DNA from: a virus | DNA: 39,773 nucleotides | Strand: one strand, 5' to 3' | IMG/VR virus record: IMGVR_UViG_3300005563_000062 | Span: 1 to 39,773 of that record | Shown here: positions 19,944 to 28,956 of the stretch, in pieces | Layout of the letters: every line of letters starts with the position of its first letter | How positions within the stretch are numbered: position 1 is the stretch's first letter | Notes under the pieces: model-generated | Told to the model about the DNA's origin: nothing | What the model saw: the letters and a program-made list of their open reading frames with translations, nothing else | Database searches by the model: none | Made by a program: the position numbers and the translations under genes

Positions 19944-21551
19944 ATGCAATCTCACGTCACCGAACTCATCAGTCAAGGCACCAACCTCTGGGGTCGGCGT
20001 GCGTCGCTGGACTCGCTGTGGCAGGAGCTCGCGGACAACTTCTATGTCGAGCGCGCCGACTTCACAACGAAGCGCTATCTAGGGGATGAGTTCGCCGCCC
20101 ACCTGACGACCAGCTATCCGCTGATGGTCCGTCGCGACCTGGGAAATTCGTTCTCCTCCATCCTCCGTCCATCGGACAAGGAGTGGTTCTACATGGCGGT
20201 TGATGGGGTCGACAGTCACGATGCGAAGGCATGGCTGGAGTGGGCCTCAAAGAAGCAGAAGCGCGCGATGTACGAACGGGCCTCGCAGTTCGTCCGGGCA
20301 ACGAAGGAGGGCGATCACGACTTCGCGGCCTTCGGCCAATGCGTGATCACCGTCGACATCCGTCCGGACCGGACTGGACTGCTCTATCGCTGCTGGCACC
20401 TTCGCGACGTGGTGTGGACGGAAGGCATGGATGGGCAGGTCGAGACGGTGCATCGCAAGTGGCGTCCCACGGTATCCACGCTGATTCAGACATTCGGAGA
20501 GAAGGCCGTCGGCGCCGAGATGAAGCGCCGGTATGAGAAGGACCCGCACTGCGAAGTTGAGATCCGCCATGTCGTTATCCCGACCAACCAGTACAAGGGC
20601 GAGCAGAAGTTCCGCACGAAGCTGGTTTCGATCTTCATCAACGTTGAGGACGGAGTTGAGATCGAGGTCTCCGGCGTCCGGGTCAATCCGTACGTGATCC
20701 CACGCTGGCAGACCGTATCCGGCTCCCAGTACGCCTACAGCGCAGCAACCGTGTGCGCGCTGCCTGATGCTCGTCTACTGCAGGCAATGACTCTCACTCT
20801 GCTGGAGGCTGGCGAGAAGGCTGTGAACCCACCGATGATCGCGACATCGGATGCGATCCGCGGTGACATCAGTCTCTACGCTGGCGGCATCACCTGGGTA
20901 GACCAGCAGTACGACGAACGACTTGGCGAGGTGCTTCGCCCGCTGGGAATCGATAAGACTGGGCTGCCGCTCGGCTTGGACATGACCAACGACACACGCG
21001 CGATGCTGCGCCAGGCGTTCTTCCTGGACAAGCTGGATCTGCCGATCCGTGGCCCGGAGATGACCGCCTACGAGGTCGGCCAGCGGGTGCAGGAGTACAT
21101 CCGCAACGCCCTGCCTCTCTTTGAGCCCGTGGAGACAGACTACAACGGCGGCCTGTGCGAGCGGACCTTCGACGTGATGCTGCACGCTGGAGCATTCGGA
21201 TCGGTCGATGAGATCCCCGAGGAACTAAGCGAGGCCGAGGTCCAGTTCAAGTTCGTCAGCCCGCTGCGCGACGCTGTCGAGAAGCAGAAGGGCCAGACTT
21301 TTGCCGAAGCCAGCCAGATCATCGCCCAGGCCGTGGCGCTGGATCCGGGCTCGGCCAATGTGATGGACGCCAAGGCAGCGCTGCGCGACACGCTCGAAGG
21401 CATCGGCGTTCCGGTCAAGTGGACGCGCTCGGTTGAGCAAGTCCAGGCGATCTCCGACCAGCAAGCCGCGATGGCTCAACAAGAGCAGGCTCTGGCCGCT
21501 CTCCAGCAGGGCGCCACCGTGGCGAAGGACCTGAATGAGGTGGCTGCATGA
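19944..21551 (+). CDS. Portal (head-to-tail connecting) protein
   Basis: 535 aa, the length expected for podoviral connectors. Typical segments: SLDSLWQELADNFYVERADF at the start; SSILRPSDKEWFYM; a central YRCWHLRDVVWTEGMDGQVE; RLLQAMTLTLLEAGEKAVNP; and GLPLGLDMTN. The C-terminus is Gln/Ala-rich helix (ISDQQAAMAQQEQALAALQQ). It forms the dodecameric DNA gate and binds terminase. The ATG at 19944 is preferred over a TTG two codons earlier. Confidence 0.88.
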   Translation: MQSHVTELISQGTNLWGRRASLDSLWQELADNFYVERADFTTKRYLGDEFAAHLTTSYPLMVRRDLGNSFSSILRPSDKEWFYMAVDGVDSHDAKAWLEWASKKQKRAMYERASQFVRATKEGDHDFAAFGQCVITVDIRPDRTGLLYRCWHLRDVVWTEGMDGQVETVHRKWRPTVSTLIQTFGEKAVGAEMKRRYEKDPHCEVEIRHVVIPTNQYKGEQKFRTKLVSIFINVEDGVEIEVSGVRVNPYVIPRWQTVSGSQYAYSAATVCALPDARLLQAMTLTLLEAGEKAVNPPMIATSDAIRGDISLYAGGITWVDQQYDERLGEVLRPLGIDKTGLPLGLDMTNDTRAMLRQAFFLDKLDLPIRGPEMTAYEVGQRVQEYIRNALPLFEPVETDYNGGLCERTFDVMLHAGAFGSVDEIPEELSEAEVQFKFVSPLRDAVEKQKGQTFAEASQIIAQAVALDPGSANVMDAKAALRDTLEGIGVPVKWTRSVEQVQAISDQQAAMAQQEQALAALQQGATVAKDLNEVAA

Positions 21552-21976
21552 CGTGCATTGCATGGGATGGTAAGACGCTGGCCGCCGACAAGGCTGCGAC
21601 GCTCGCTGGGTTTCGCTCAACGGTGACCAAGATCCAACGTGTGGGTGACGCCATTGTGGCAATGGCAGGCGACGAAGCGGCATTGATGGCCGGGCTTGCA
21701 TGGCTCCGTGCTGCCAGGAACCCTCATGAGTACCCGGAACTGATGAAGACCACTGACAGCGTCATGTGGGAGATCAACAAGAAAGGGCTCTTCACGTACA
21801 GCAAAGGACCGTTCCCGGGGCGCGTCGAAGACCGATTCTTCGCCACTGGGTGCGGTCGCGACTACGCGCTGGCTGCGATGTATCTGGGCCACGATGCGCG
21901 CCGCGCCGTTGAGGTTGCGTGTGCGCTTGATGCCAACTGCGGCAATGGCATCGACACGCTGGAGCTCGAGGAATGA
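21548..21976 (+). CDS. Proteasome/HslV-like Ntn hydrolase
   Basis: 142 aa. MTCIAWDGKTLAADKAA matches the beginning of HslV and proteasome beta subunits once Met is removed: Thr1 as nucleophile, an acidic residue in LAADK (Asp13), and Lys27 in TVTKIQRV near the Lys33 position. GDAIVAMAGDEA and FFATGCGRDYALAAMYLGHDA follow as the conserved Gly-rich turn and helix. It lies between portal and scaffold genes, so it may process scaffold or other head proteins. No HslU-like ATPase is present, so it would act alone or with a host partner. Cleavage activity is not proven. Confidence 0.8.
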   Translation: MTCIAWDGKTLAADKAATLAGFRSTVTKIQRVGDAIVAMAGDEAALMAGLAWLRAARNPHEYPELMKTTDSVMWEINKKGLFTYSKGPFPGRVEDRFFATGCGRDYALAAMYLGHDARRAVEVACALDANCGNGIDTLELEE

Positions 21977-22266
21977 GCGAGCGCCAGACAAAGCCGAAGG
22001 CGCCGCGCCAGCCCTGGCACCCCGCCGTGTGGGAGAACGGGGACGCCTCCGCGATCCAAGCCATAGCCCGTGGTGACGCTTCACCAGAACAGCAGCGCCG
22101 CGCGCTGGACTGGATCATCAACATGGCAGCCATGACCTATGACGAGACCTTCGTTCCAGGCCAGGCGGATGTATCCGACTTCCTCGCTGGGAAGCGAAGC
22201 GTCGGGACTCAGATCGTCAAGCTCCTGAAGGTCAATGTCAGGGCGATGCTCGAAGCCAAGAAGTAA
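21973..22266 (+). CDS. Bbp19-like head-module protein (97 aa)
   Basis: Polar N-terminus (MSERQTKPKAPRQPWHPAVW), then RRALDWIINMAAMTYDETF and GQADVSDFLAGKRSVGTQIV. This second half matches a small family seen between portal and scaffold genes in BPP-1-like podoviruses. Coupled to the Ntn hydrolase gene by ATGA. Role unknown, probably head assembly. Confidence 0.65.
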   Translation: MSERQTKPKAPRQPWHPAVWENGDASAIQAIARGDASPEQQRRALDWIINMAAMTYDETFVPGQADVSDFLAGKRSVGTQIVKLLKVNVRAMLEAKK

Positions 22267-22318
22267 CCACTGCCCGCAAGGGCCTCATCAACGCCGCGCC
22301 ATGAAAGGACACCCGGCA

Positions 22319-22537
22319 ATGACAACCACCCTACAGGCCATCAGAGTCGAATCCGAATGGGACGGAGACATCCGATCCCCTGACTTCGACAACCTGATCG
22401 AGGCCTTCCGCACGCGTCTGACCAACATGGAGCGACACGCGCAGTTCGTGCTCCCCATGATGTTCCAGATCCACTTCGACCGTGAGAACCAGCATGTGGC
22501 GCTGATCGGCGACTACATCGTTGACGAACAGCACTAA
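22319..22537 (+). CDS. Hypothetical protein (72 aa)
   Basis: The ATG at 22319 follows AAAGGA. Sequence begins MTTTLQAIRVESEWDGDIRS and ends in beta strands (QHVALIGDYIVDEQH). Acidic and soluble. It stands just ahead of the scaffold gene with its own ribosome site. No family recognised. Confidence 0.6.
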   Translation: MTTTLQAIRVESEWDGDIRSPDFDNLIEAFRTRLTNMERHAQFVLPMMFQIHFDRENQHVALIGDYIVDEQH

Positions 22538-22546
22538 GGAGAACCC

Positions 22547-23542
22547 ATGCTCATCCATCACCTGATCCGTCGCGCCGTCTACCAGGAGGAGAACAACGGC
22601 AACCCGCCGCCTGGAGGTGGTGAGCCGCCGGCCGGCGCTGGCAACCCGCCGCCGCCAACCGGTACACCGCCGAGCAACCCGCCCGCGAATGAACCGCCTG
22701 CAGGCGCTCCGCCGAGCCCGCCCGCCAATCCGCCCGAACCGCCGAAGCAGACCTGGCCGGAAGACTGGCGCAAGCAGATGGCCGGCGACGACGAAAAGGC
22801 GCAGAAGCTCTTCGAGCGCTACACCGACCCGGCTGCGGCCGGCAAGGCTCTTCGTGAACTCAACCTCAAGATCAGCAAAGGTGAGCTCCGTTCGTTGCTG
22901 AAGAAGGACGCGACGCCGGAAGAACTGGCCGCGTGGCGCCAAGAGCAGGGCATCCCGGAAAAGCCGGAAGGCTACGAACTCAAGTTCGACAACGGCCTGG
23001 TGATCGGGGACGACGACAAGCCCCTCGTGGACCAGTTCGTCGCAGCGATGCATGGACAGAACGCCTCGCCTGCGATGGTCAAGGCTGGCGTCGAGACCTA
23101 CCTCAAGATGACCGAGGCGGCGGCCATCCAGCGTCAGGAGATGGACGAGGCCAACAAGACCGAGGTCGAAGACACGCTCCGGCAGGACTGGGGCGGCGAG
23201 TACCGCAAGAACGTCGATGGCATCCGCTCCCTGCTGAGCAACGCCGGCAACGACATCGCTGAGGCGATCAGTCATGCCCGTGGTCCCGATGGCCGCGCGC
23301 TCATGAACAACCCGGCCGTCGTGAAGTGGCTGGCCGGGCATGCGCGCGAGATGGGCTTCACGGGCGGCACCGTCACCCCGGCCGGCGGCGACCGCCTGGA
23401 GTCCGTCGATCAGGAGATCGCGAAGATTGAAGCCATGCAGTACCAAGCGGATGGGACGCGGAACCCCGCCTACTGGAAGGACGAAGCGCAGCAGAAGCGC
23501 TACCGCGAACTGCTGGGTGCGAAGGAGCGCCTCAAGAAATGA
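22547..23542 (+). CDS. Scaffolding protein
   Basis: 331 aa. Residues about 16-70 are a Pro/Gly/Asn low-complexity stretch (NPPPGGGEPPAGAGNPPPPT). The rest is charged helix typical of scaffolds (WPEDWRKQMAGDDEKAQK, LRELNLKISKGELRS, then EGYELKFDNGLVIGDDDKPL). The C-terminus is coiled and Lys/Arg-rich (RYRELLGAKERLKK), where scaffolds contact the capsid. It lies directly ahead of the capsid gene. It could be a substrate of the Ntn hydrolase two genes upstream. Confidence 0.82.
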   Translation: MLIHHLIRRAVYQEENNGNPPPGGGEPPAGAGNPPPPTGTPPSNPPANEPPAGAPPSPPANPPEPPKQTWPEDWRKQMAGDDEKAQKLFERYTDPAAAGKALRELNLKISKGELRSLLKKDATPEELAAWRQEQGIPEKPEGYELKFDNGLVIGDDDKPLVDQFVAAMHGQNASPAMVKAGVETYLKMTEAAAIQRQEMDEANKTEVEDTLRQDWGGEYRKNVDGIRSLLSNAGNDIAEAISHARGPDGRALMNNPAVVKWLAGHAREMGFTGGTVTPAGGDRLESVDQEIAKIEAMQYQADGTRNPAYWKDEAQQKRYRELLGAKERLKK

Positions 23543-23544
23543 TT

Positions 23545-23639
23545 GCGATAGTGCAACGCTATCGCTAAACTCGCTGCGATAGCTGAAAGCTATTTGCCGC
23601 AGCGAGGCCCTGAAGCGGGTCAGTCGGCCCCTTCAGGGC
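23545..23639 (+). promoter_or_regulatory. Three consecutive hairpins ahead of the capsid gene
   Basis: Hairpin A: GCGATAG-7-CTATCGC (23545-23565). Hairpin B: CTCGCTGCG paired with CGCAGCGAG around an inner ATAGCT-GAA-AGCTAT (23570-23606). Hairpin C: GCCCTGAAG-15-CTTCAGGGC (23607-23639). This fills most of the 164-base gap. It may set mRNA ends or stability so that capsid is made in excess of scaffold. No T run follows, so plain termination is unlikely. Confidence 0.6.
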
Positions 23640-23706
23640 ACCCCGACGGATCAGCCACAAGACACCCCGAGCGAGGCGCAAACCTCAATCTCAAGGAGTC
23701 CACACC

Positions 23707-24543
23707 GTGGCTGATACCGCATTCCAGACACAGTACCGACAGGAGCTCATCCAGGGCTTCGAGCGTCGGCAATCCCTCCTCCGCCAGACGGTGACCACGG
23801 AAGGGGTCATCAAGGGCAATTCCATCGTCTTCGACGTGATCGACTCCGGCGGCGCCAGCGCGGTGACGCGCGGCGTGAACGGCCTGATCCCGGCGCGCAC
23901 GGACAACAACACGCAGTACACCTGCCCGCTGACCGAGTGGCACGACCTGGCCAAGAAGACGAACTACAACGTCTTCGCGTCCCAGGGCGACCAGCGCGCC
24001 GCCATGCAGGACACGACCATGGCCGTCATCAACCGCAAGGTGGACGACCAGATCATCAGCGAACTCGCCACCGGCACGCTGTACGCTGGTGTCGCGCCGA
24101 CAACGCTGAGCATCGCCAAGGCGCTGCAAGCCATCGCCATCCTGGGCAACAACAACGTTCCCATCGACGGCAACATCTCCGGCCTGCTGACTCCGGCGGC
24201 CTGGGCGTACCTGATGCAGGTCAAGGAGGTCACCTCCAAGGACTACGTCAACGACACCAAGCTGGTCGACGCGCCCATCCGCTTCCGCTGGGCCGGCGTG
24301 ATTTGGATGGTCCACACCGCCCTGCCGGGCAACGGCACCGCGAACGAGCGCCTGTTCGTCTACCACAAGTCGGCCATCGGCCACGGCATGGACGTCAAGG
24401 GCATCCAGTCGCCGGTCGGATACGACGAGGAGCAGGACTACTCGTGGGCCCGCTGCTCTGCCTACATGGGACCGAAGCTGCTGCAGAACAGCGGCGTAGT
24501 CTCGATCCGCCACGACGGTTCCGGCATCGCCGCGACCGCCTGA
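23707..24543 (+). CDS. Major capsid protein
   Basis: 278 aa from GTG at 23707 with an AAGGAG box. Typical segments: YRQELIQGFERRQSLLRQTV at the N-terminus, WHDLAKKTNYNVFASQGDQR, then AILGNNNVPIDGNISGLLTP and AWAYLMQV (an A-domain spine pattern), and GHGMDVKGIQSPVGYDEEQD near the end. Follows scaffold and precedes a small head protein, the standard order. Somewhat short for an HK97-fold capsid protein. Confidence 0.82.
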   Translation: MADTAFQTQYRQELIQGFERRQSLLRQTVTTEGVIKGNSIVFDVIDSGGASAVTRGVNGLIPARTDNNTQYTCPLTEWHDLAKKTNYNVFASQGDQRAAMQDTTMAVINRKVDDQIISELATGTLYAGVAPTTLSIAKALQAIAILGNNNVPIDGNISGLLTPAAWAYLMQVKEVTSKDYVNDTKLVDAPIRFRWAGVIWMVHTALPGNGTANERLFVYHKSAIGHGMDVKGIQSPVGYDEEQDYSWARCSAYMGPKLLQNSGVVSIRHDGSGIAATA

Positions 24544-24558
24544 CCCAAGGAGAACGAA

Positions 24559-24849
24559 ATGCCGTATTCCACCGCAACCCCGCCGCGACTCAAGTCCAAC
24601 GGCGGACTGTACGGAGCGGGCCAGACCTGGACCTACTCCACTGCCGACACCGTGGCGACGGTCGACACTGCCGGCTACATCACCAACGGCCTGGATCTGG
24701 GCATGAAGGTGGGTGACCTGGTCGAGGTCACCGTGACCGGCACCGGTGTGATCACCGATCACCGCGTGGTCTCCGTGGGCACCGTTTCGCCGGGTTCCGT
24801 GGACCTTGGCGACGGCACCGTCATCGGCGCGGCCACGAACACCGACTGA
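24559..24849 (+). CDS. Small head decoration-type protein (96 aa)
   Basis: All-beta look with Thr/Val/Gly repeats (TWTYSTADTVATVDTAGYIT, LVEVTVTGTGVITDHRVVSV). Directly behind the capsid gene with AAGGAG and ahead of a strong terminator. Consistent with a capsid-stabilising or head-fibre protein; family not certain. Confidence 0.6.
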   Translation: MPYSTATPPRLKSNGGLYGAGQTWTYSTADTVATVDTAGYITNGLDLGMKVGDLVEVTVTGTGVITDHRVVSVGTVSPGSVDLGDGTVIGAATNTD

Positions 24850-24882
24850 TGTCTCCTCCTTGATCCCTTGTGGGTCACCCGC

Positions 24883-24916
24883 GCCGACGCCATCCAAGGA
24901 AGGCGTCGGCTTTTTT
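24883..24916 (+). terminator. Intrinsic terminator after the head genes
   Basis: GCCGACGCC (24883-24891) pairs with GGCGTCGGC (24902-24910), followed by six T (24911-24916). A textbook Rho-independent terminator between the head and tail modules. It probably lowers tail-gene transcription relative to capsid unless antitermination acts. Confidence 0.9.
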
Positions 24917-24931
24917 CCAACTGGAGTCCAC

Positions 24932-25357
24932 ATGAAACCCATCACCCGTTCGCAGTTCTCTCTGGCAGATAGTGTGCGCACGCGCTATTCCGTGACGGTC
25001 GAGCCGGAAAGCACACTGGAAGACGTTCTGAAAGAGGAAGCAACGCAGCACATCGCGGCCCAGCTTCGCGTGAGCGACATCCTCGAAGTCACGCCGGCCG
25101 ACCAGTCTTGGTATGCCGAACTGATGGTGAAGGACTGCGGTCGAAACTTCGCCAAGTTCCACGTTCTTCAGTTCACGGAACTGGTTCCCACCGAGCCTGC
25201 CGGCGACTCTGGCAAGGAGTCGGCCTACGTCGTGAACTGGGGCGGACCGCATCAGAAGCACCGCGTTATTCGCAAGGCCGACGGCGAGGTCCTGAAGGAC
25301 GGCTTCTCCGACAAGAAGACGGCCAACGCCTGGATCACGGAACACGAGAAGGCCTGA
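24932..25357 (+). CDS. Hypothetical head-tail region protein (141 aa)
   Basis: ATG at 24932 after CTGGAG, just past the terminator. The N-terminal half holds ESTLEDVLKEEATQHIAAQL; the C-terminal part is beta-rich (VVNWGGPHQKHRVIRKADGE) and ends in a helix. No family recognised; probably structural or assembly. Confidence 0.65.
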   Translation: MKPITRSQFSLADSVRTRYSVTVEPESTLEDVLKEEATQHIAAQLRVSDILEVTPADQSWYAELMVKDCGRNFAKFHVLQFTELVPTEPAGDSGKESAYVVNWGGPHQKHRVIRKADGEVLKDGFSDKKTANAWITEHEKA

Positions 25358-25358
25358 C

Positions 25359-25679
25359 ATGACCACGATCAATCCAACTGTCGGGCGCAAGATCTGGTAC
25401 CGCCCGAGCGAAGCGGAGCGCCAGGGCTACCGGTCGCTGGCGCTTCTGCCTGATATCGATGGTGAAGGCTTCCAGCCATTGGACGCGACCATCGTTGGCG
25501 TGCACGGCGCCGACCGGATCAACCTGCTGGTCGTTGACGCGATTGGCCGGGCGTGGCCGAGACTCAACATCCTGCTCATTCAGGAAGGCGATATGCCGCC
25601 CGATGGTGAGGCCTATGCGCAGTGGATGCCTTACCAGACCGGCCAAGCTCAAAAAGCTGCTGAAGCGGCCAAGGACTGA
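25359..25679 (+). CDS. Hypothetical phage protein (106 aa)
   Basis: MTTINPTVGRKIWYRPSEAE, then LDATIVGVHGADRINLLVVD and GRAWPRLNILLIQEGD. This layout is common in small proteins of temperate phages near head-tail genes, with unknown function. One base after the previous stop. Soluble, no enzyme motif. Confidence 0.65.
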   Translation: MTTINPTVGRKIWYRPSEAERQGYRSLALLPDIDGEGFQPLDATIVGVHGADRINLLVVDAIGRAWPRLNILLIQEGDMPPDGEAYAQWMPYQTGQAQKAAEAAKD

Positions 25680-25681
25680 GC

Positions 25682-26320
25682 ATGACCACCAGCCGTATCC
25701 AGCTCTACAACGGCGCCCTGGTCAACCACCTGGGCCAACGCGCAATCGCCAACCTGACGGTGAACGAAGCCGCGCGCCGGTACCTGGACACGGCCTGGAA
25801 TAACGATGCGGTGAAGTGGTGCCTGGAGAAGGGGCAGTGGAAATTCGCCATGCGCTCCGTCCAGCTGGACTACTCGCCCAGCGTCGAGCCGGGGTTCCCT
25901 GGCTTGCAGTACGCGTTCAACCTGCCGGATGACCTGGTGCGTCTTGCCGGTGTGTTTCAGGACGAGAGCATGAAAGTTCCGTACCTGGACTATCGCGAAG
26001 AGGGTGGGTTCCTATGGGGCAACCTGGAGACGATGTATGTCCGGTACGTGTCGGATGACGAGTCCTGCGGTGGTGACTTCTCGCTATGGCCGCAAAGCTT
26101 CATCGAGCTCGTCGAGATCCATCTTGCTGCCAAGGTAGCCAAGCCGCTGACGCAGGACGACAACCTGCAGGACAAGCTCGAGGCCAAGCGCGATCGCATC
26201 GTTCTGAAGGCCGCCCTGGCCCGCGACGCGATGGAGGAGCCGACCAAGTTCCCGCCGCCTGGAAGCTGGGTCAAGTCTCGCTTCAGTGGTCAACGCTACC
26301 GCCGGGCGGGTGACCGATGA
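25682..26320 (+). CDS. Tail tubular protein A (T7 gp11-like adaptor)
   Basis: 212 aa, about the size of T7 gp11 (196). Starts with the helical adaptor pattern QLYNGALVNHLGQRAIANLT, NEAARRYLDTAWNNDAVKWC and GLQYAFNLPDDLVRLAGVF. The C-terminal helix contains VEIHLAAKVAKPLTQDD. It forms the ring between portal and nozzle. Overlaps tail tubular protein B by ATGA. Confidence 0.8.
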   Translation: MTTSRIQLYNGALVNHLGQRAIANLTVNEAARRYLDTAWNNDAVKWCLEKGQWKFAMRSVQLDYSPSVEPGFPGLQYAFNLPDDLVRLAGVFQDESMKVPYLDYREEGGFLWGNLETMYVRYVSDDESCGGDFSLWPQSFIELVEIHLAAKVAKPLTQDDNLQDKLEAKRDRIVLKAALARDAMEEPTKFPPPGSWVKSRFSGQRYRRAGDR

Positions 26321-28956
26321 GAGGAGACCACGAGATCCTGGCGTTCAACCGCGGCGTCGTGTCGCGGCTGGCTCTGTCGCGCATCGACCTGAACAAGATG
26401 AAGTTCAGCGCCGAAATCCAGCGCAACTGGATGCCGCGCGCGCTGGGGTCGATGATGCTTCGCCCGGGGCTCGGCTACCTCGGCGCTTTCCCTGGCCAGG
26501 AAAAACTGATCGAGTTCATCTTCTCGGCGCAGGACACAGCCCTGATCGAGATGTCGGCCGGGCAACTGAGGGTTTGGAAGGACGACGCTCTGGTGACTCG
26601 CCCTGCCAACGGCTCAGCCTTCACCAACGGAACTTTCAACACTGACCTGTCCGGGTGGACGGACCTTGACCAAGCTGGCGCGACGTCCATCTGGGTGGCC
26701 GGCGGATTCATGGGTCTCACAGGTGACGGAACCAACTATGCCATCCGTGAACAGCAGGTCGTCGCAGCGGCCGGGGACCAAGCGGTCCGCATCGTCGTGA
26801 CGAGAGGTTCGGTAACGATCCGGGCCGGATCCGTTTCGGGCGGAACTCAATTTTTGCGCGACACGACGCTGGGCGCAGGTACGCACAGCATTGTGATCCC
26901 GACCACAGGGGCCAGCTTCTTCTTCCAGTTCCGAAGCCGGACGTCGCGTCAGGTGCTGATTGACAGCATTGCAATCGAGGCGGCTGGAGCGATGACTCTA
27001 CCGACCCCATATGCAGCCGCCGACCTGCAGTACCTGCGGGCCATTCAGTCGGGTGACGTGATTTTCCTTGCGTGCCGCGGATACCAGCAACGCAAGATCG
27101 AGCGTCGATCGAATGGCTCTTGGTCCGTGACGCTTTACCAGCCGGTCGACGGTCCGTTCCGAGTTCAGAACACCACACCGACCACGCTGACGGCAACCGG
27201 CCTGAGCGGCAACATCTCAATTACTGCGTCGTCGGATGTGTTCGCGCCCGGCCACGTTGGAGCGCTCTTCTCCCTAACGTCAGTCGGTCAGATCGTGACG
27301 ACATCGCTGTCTGCGGCAAATACCTTCGGCGACCCGATCCGCATCACCGGAGTTGGTGACGCCCGCGCATTCTCGATCGTCAACTCTGGAACGTTTGTCG
27401 CGAACCTGACGCTGCAACGGTCCGTTGGGTCTCCTGGAACCTGGCAGGATGTCCCCGGCGAGACGTACACCGGGGTGGGCAGCAAGTCGTACAACGATGG
27501 ACTGGACAACCAGATCATCTACTACCGCGTCGGCATCAAGACGGGTGACTACACGAGCGGAACCGCAACGACGACGTTGAGCTACGCCAGCGGCTCGATC
27601 ACTGGTGTCGTGAGGATCACCGCGTACATCAGCCCGACGTCTGTATCGGCTGAGGTACTGAGTCCGCTCGGCGGTCTGACTGCCACCGACACCTGGGCCG
27701 AGGGACTGTGGTCGGACTTCCGCGGCTGGCCGTCTGCTGTCGCCATCCATGACGGACGGCTGTGGTGGTGCGGCAAGGACAAGTTCAACGGATCGGTGAC
27801 GGATGCTTTCGAGTCGTTCGATCCGGACTTCGAAGGAGATGCCGGGCCCATCTCGAGATCCATCGGATTCGGGCCGGTCGACAGCATCAACTGGCTGATC
27901 TCGCTGGATCGGCTCGTGGCCGGGACGGACAGCATGGAGTTGGCTTGCCGGTCGTCCGCGCTGGATGAACCACTGACGCCGACCAACTTCACGCCCAAGA
28001 AGACCGGCACCCAAGGAACGGCAGCCATCCCGGCACAGGAGATCGACGGTAGTGGGATCTTCGTCCAGCGCTGCCTGTCCCGGCTCTATCAGATGAGCTA
28101 CGGCAACTCCGCGCGCGAGTACGACGAGAGCGACCTTACTGCTCTGGTTCCGGACCTGTGCTCAGCAGGTGTCGTGGGGATCAAGATCCAACGCCAGCCC
28201 GACACCCGGCTGCACGTGTGGCTGGCTGATGGCACTGTGGCGGTCCTGATCATCGACCGAACGGAGAACCTGCTGTGCTGGGTCACGATCCAGACAGACG
28301 GCGTTGTCGAAGACGTGGCCGTGCTCCCCGGCGTGGAAGAGGATGCCGTCTACTACGCCGTCAGACGCGAGGTGCAGGGTGTTGTCGTCCGATACCTCGA
28401 GAAGTGGGCGCTGGAGAGCGAAGCCCGCGGCGGCGTCACCAACAAGATCGCCGACTCGTTCGTGATGGGTTCTGGTTCCTCGGTGAGCGCGCCACACCTG
28501 ATCAACCGTCAGGTCACCATCTGGGCGGATGGAAACGACGTCGGCACCGCCATCGTTGACGGTTCCGGCAACGTCGCTTTGCCGGGAACCTACGCGAGCG
28601 TCTGCGTTGGCCTCTTCTATGAGGCGATCTTCAAGTCGACCAAGATGGCCTATGTCGTTCCACCCGGGAAGTCCGGTCTGCATACCAGCAAGCGGCTGAA
28701 TGCGCTGGGTCTGGTGCTGGTCGATACACACGCGCAAGGGGTCCAGTTCGGCCAGCGGCTCGATGAGCTCAACGATATGCCGCAGGTTGAAGATGGATTT
28801 GAGATCGACGTCAACCAGGTCTGGAGCGAGTACGACAAGGACGTCGTCCCGATGGATGGTTCTTGGGACAACGACGCCCGCCTGTTCCTGCGGGCAGCAT
28901 CGCCTCGGCCGGCCACGGTCACCTCGGCGGTAATCACCATGGCGAACCACTCATGA
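26317..28956 (+). CDS. Tail tubular protein B (nozzle)
   Basis: 879 aa, within the range for gp12-type nozzle proteins. N-terminal FNRGVVSRLALSRIDLNKMK and MPRALGSMMLRPGLGYLGAF are hallmark openings of this family in podoviruses. It has a long beta-rich body, a central WSDFRGWPSAVAIHDGRLWW and a late ARDPSVPLTI-like region. Coupled to tail tubular protein A. It makes the distal tail tube through which DNA leaves. Confidence 0.82.
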   Translation: MRGDHEILAFNRGVVSRLALSRIDLNKMKFSAEIQRNWMPRALGSMMLRPGLGYLGAFPGQEKLIEFIFSAQDTALIEMSAGQLRVWKDDALVTRPANGSAFTNGTFNTDLSGWTDLDQAGATSIWVAGGFMGLTGDGTNYAIREQQVVAAAGDQAVRIVVTRGSVTIRAGSVSGGTQFLRDTTLGAGTHSIVIPTTGASFFFQFRSRTSRQVLIDSIAIEAAGAMTLPTPYAAADLQYLRAIQSGDVIFLACRGYQQRKIERRSNGSWSVTLYQPVDGPFRVQNTTPTTLTATGLSGNISITASSDVFAPGHVGALFSLTSVGQIVTTSLSAANTFGDPIRITGVGDARAFSIVNSGTFVANLTLQRSVGSPGTWQDVPGETYTGVGSKSYNDGLDNQIIYYRVGIKTGDYTSGTATTTLSYASGSITGVVRITAYISPTSVSAEVLSPLGGLTATDTWAEGLWSDFRGWPSAVAIHDGRLWWCGKDKFNGSVTDAFESFDPDFEGDAGPISRSIGFGPVDSINWLISLDRLVAGTDSMELACRSSALDEPLTPTNFTPKKTGTQGTAAIPAQEIDGSGIFVQRCLSRLYQMSYGNSAREYDESDLTALVPDLCSAGVVGIKIQRQPDTRLHVWLADGTVAVLIIDRTENLLCWVTIQTDGVVEDVAVLPGVEEDAVYYAVRREVQGVVVRYLEKWALESEARGGVTNKIADSFVMGSGSSVSAPHLINRQVTIWADGNDVGTAIVDGSGNVALPGTYASVCVGLFYEAIFKSTKMAYVVPPGKSGLHTSKRLNALGLVLVDTHAQGVQFGQRLDELNDMPQVEDGFEIDVNQVWSEYDKDVVPMDGSWDNDARLFLRAASPRPATVTSAVITMANHS

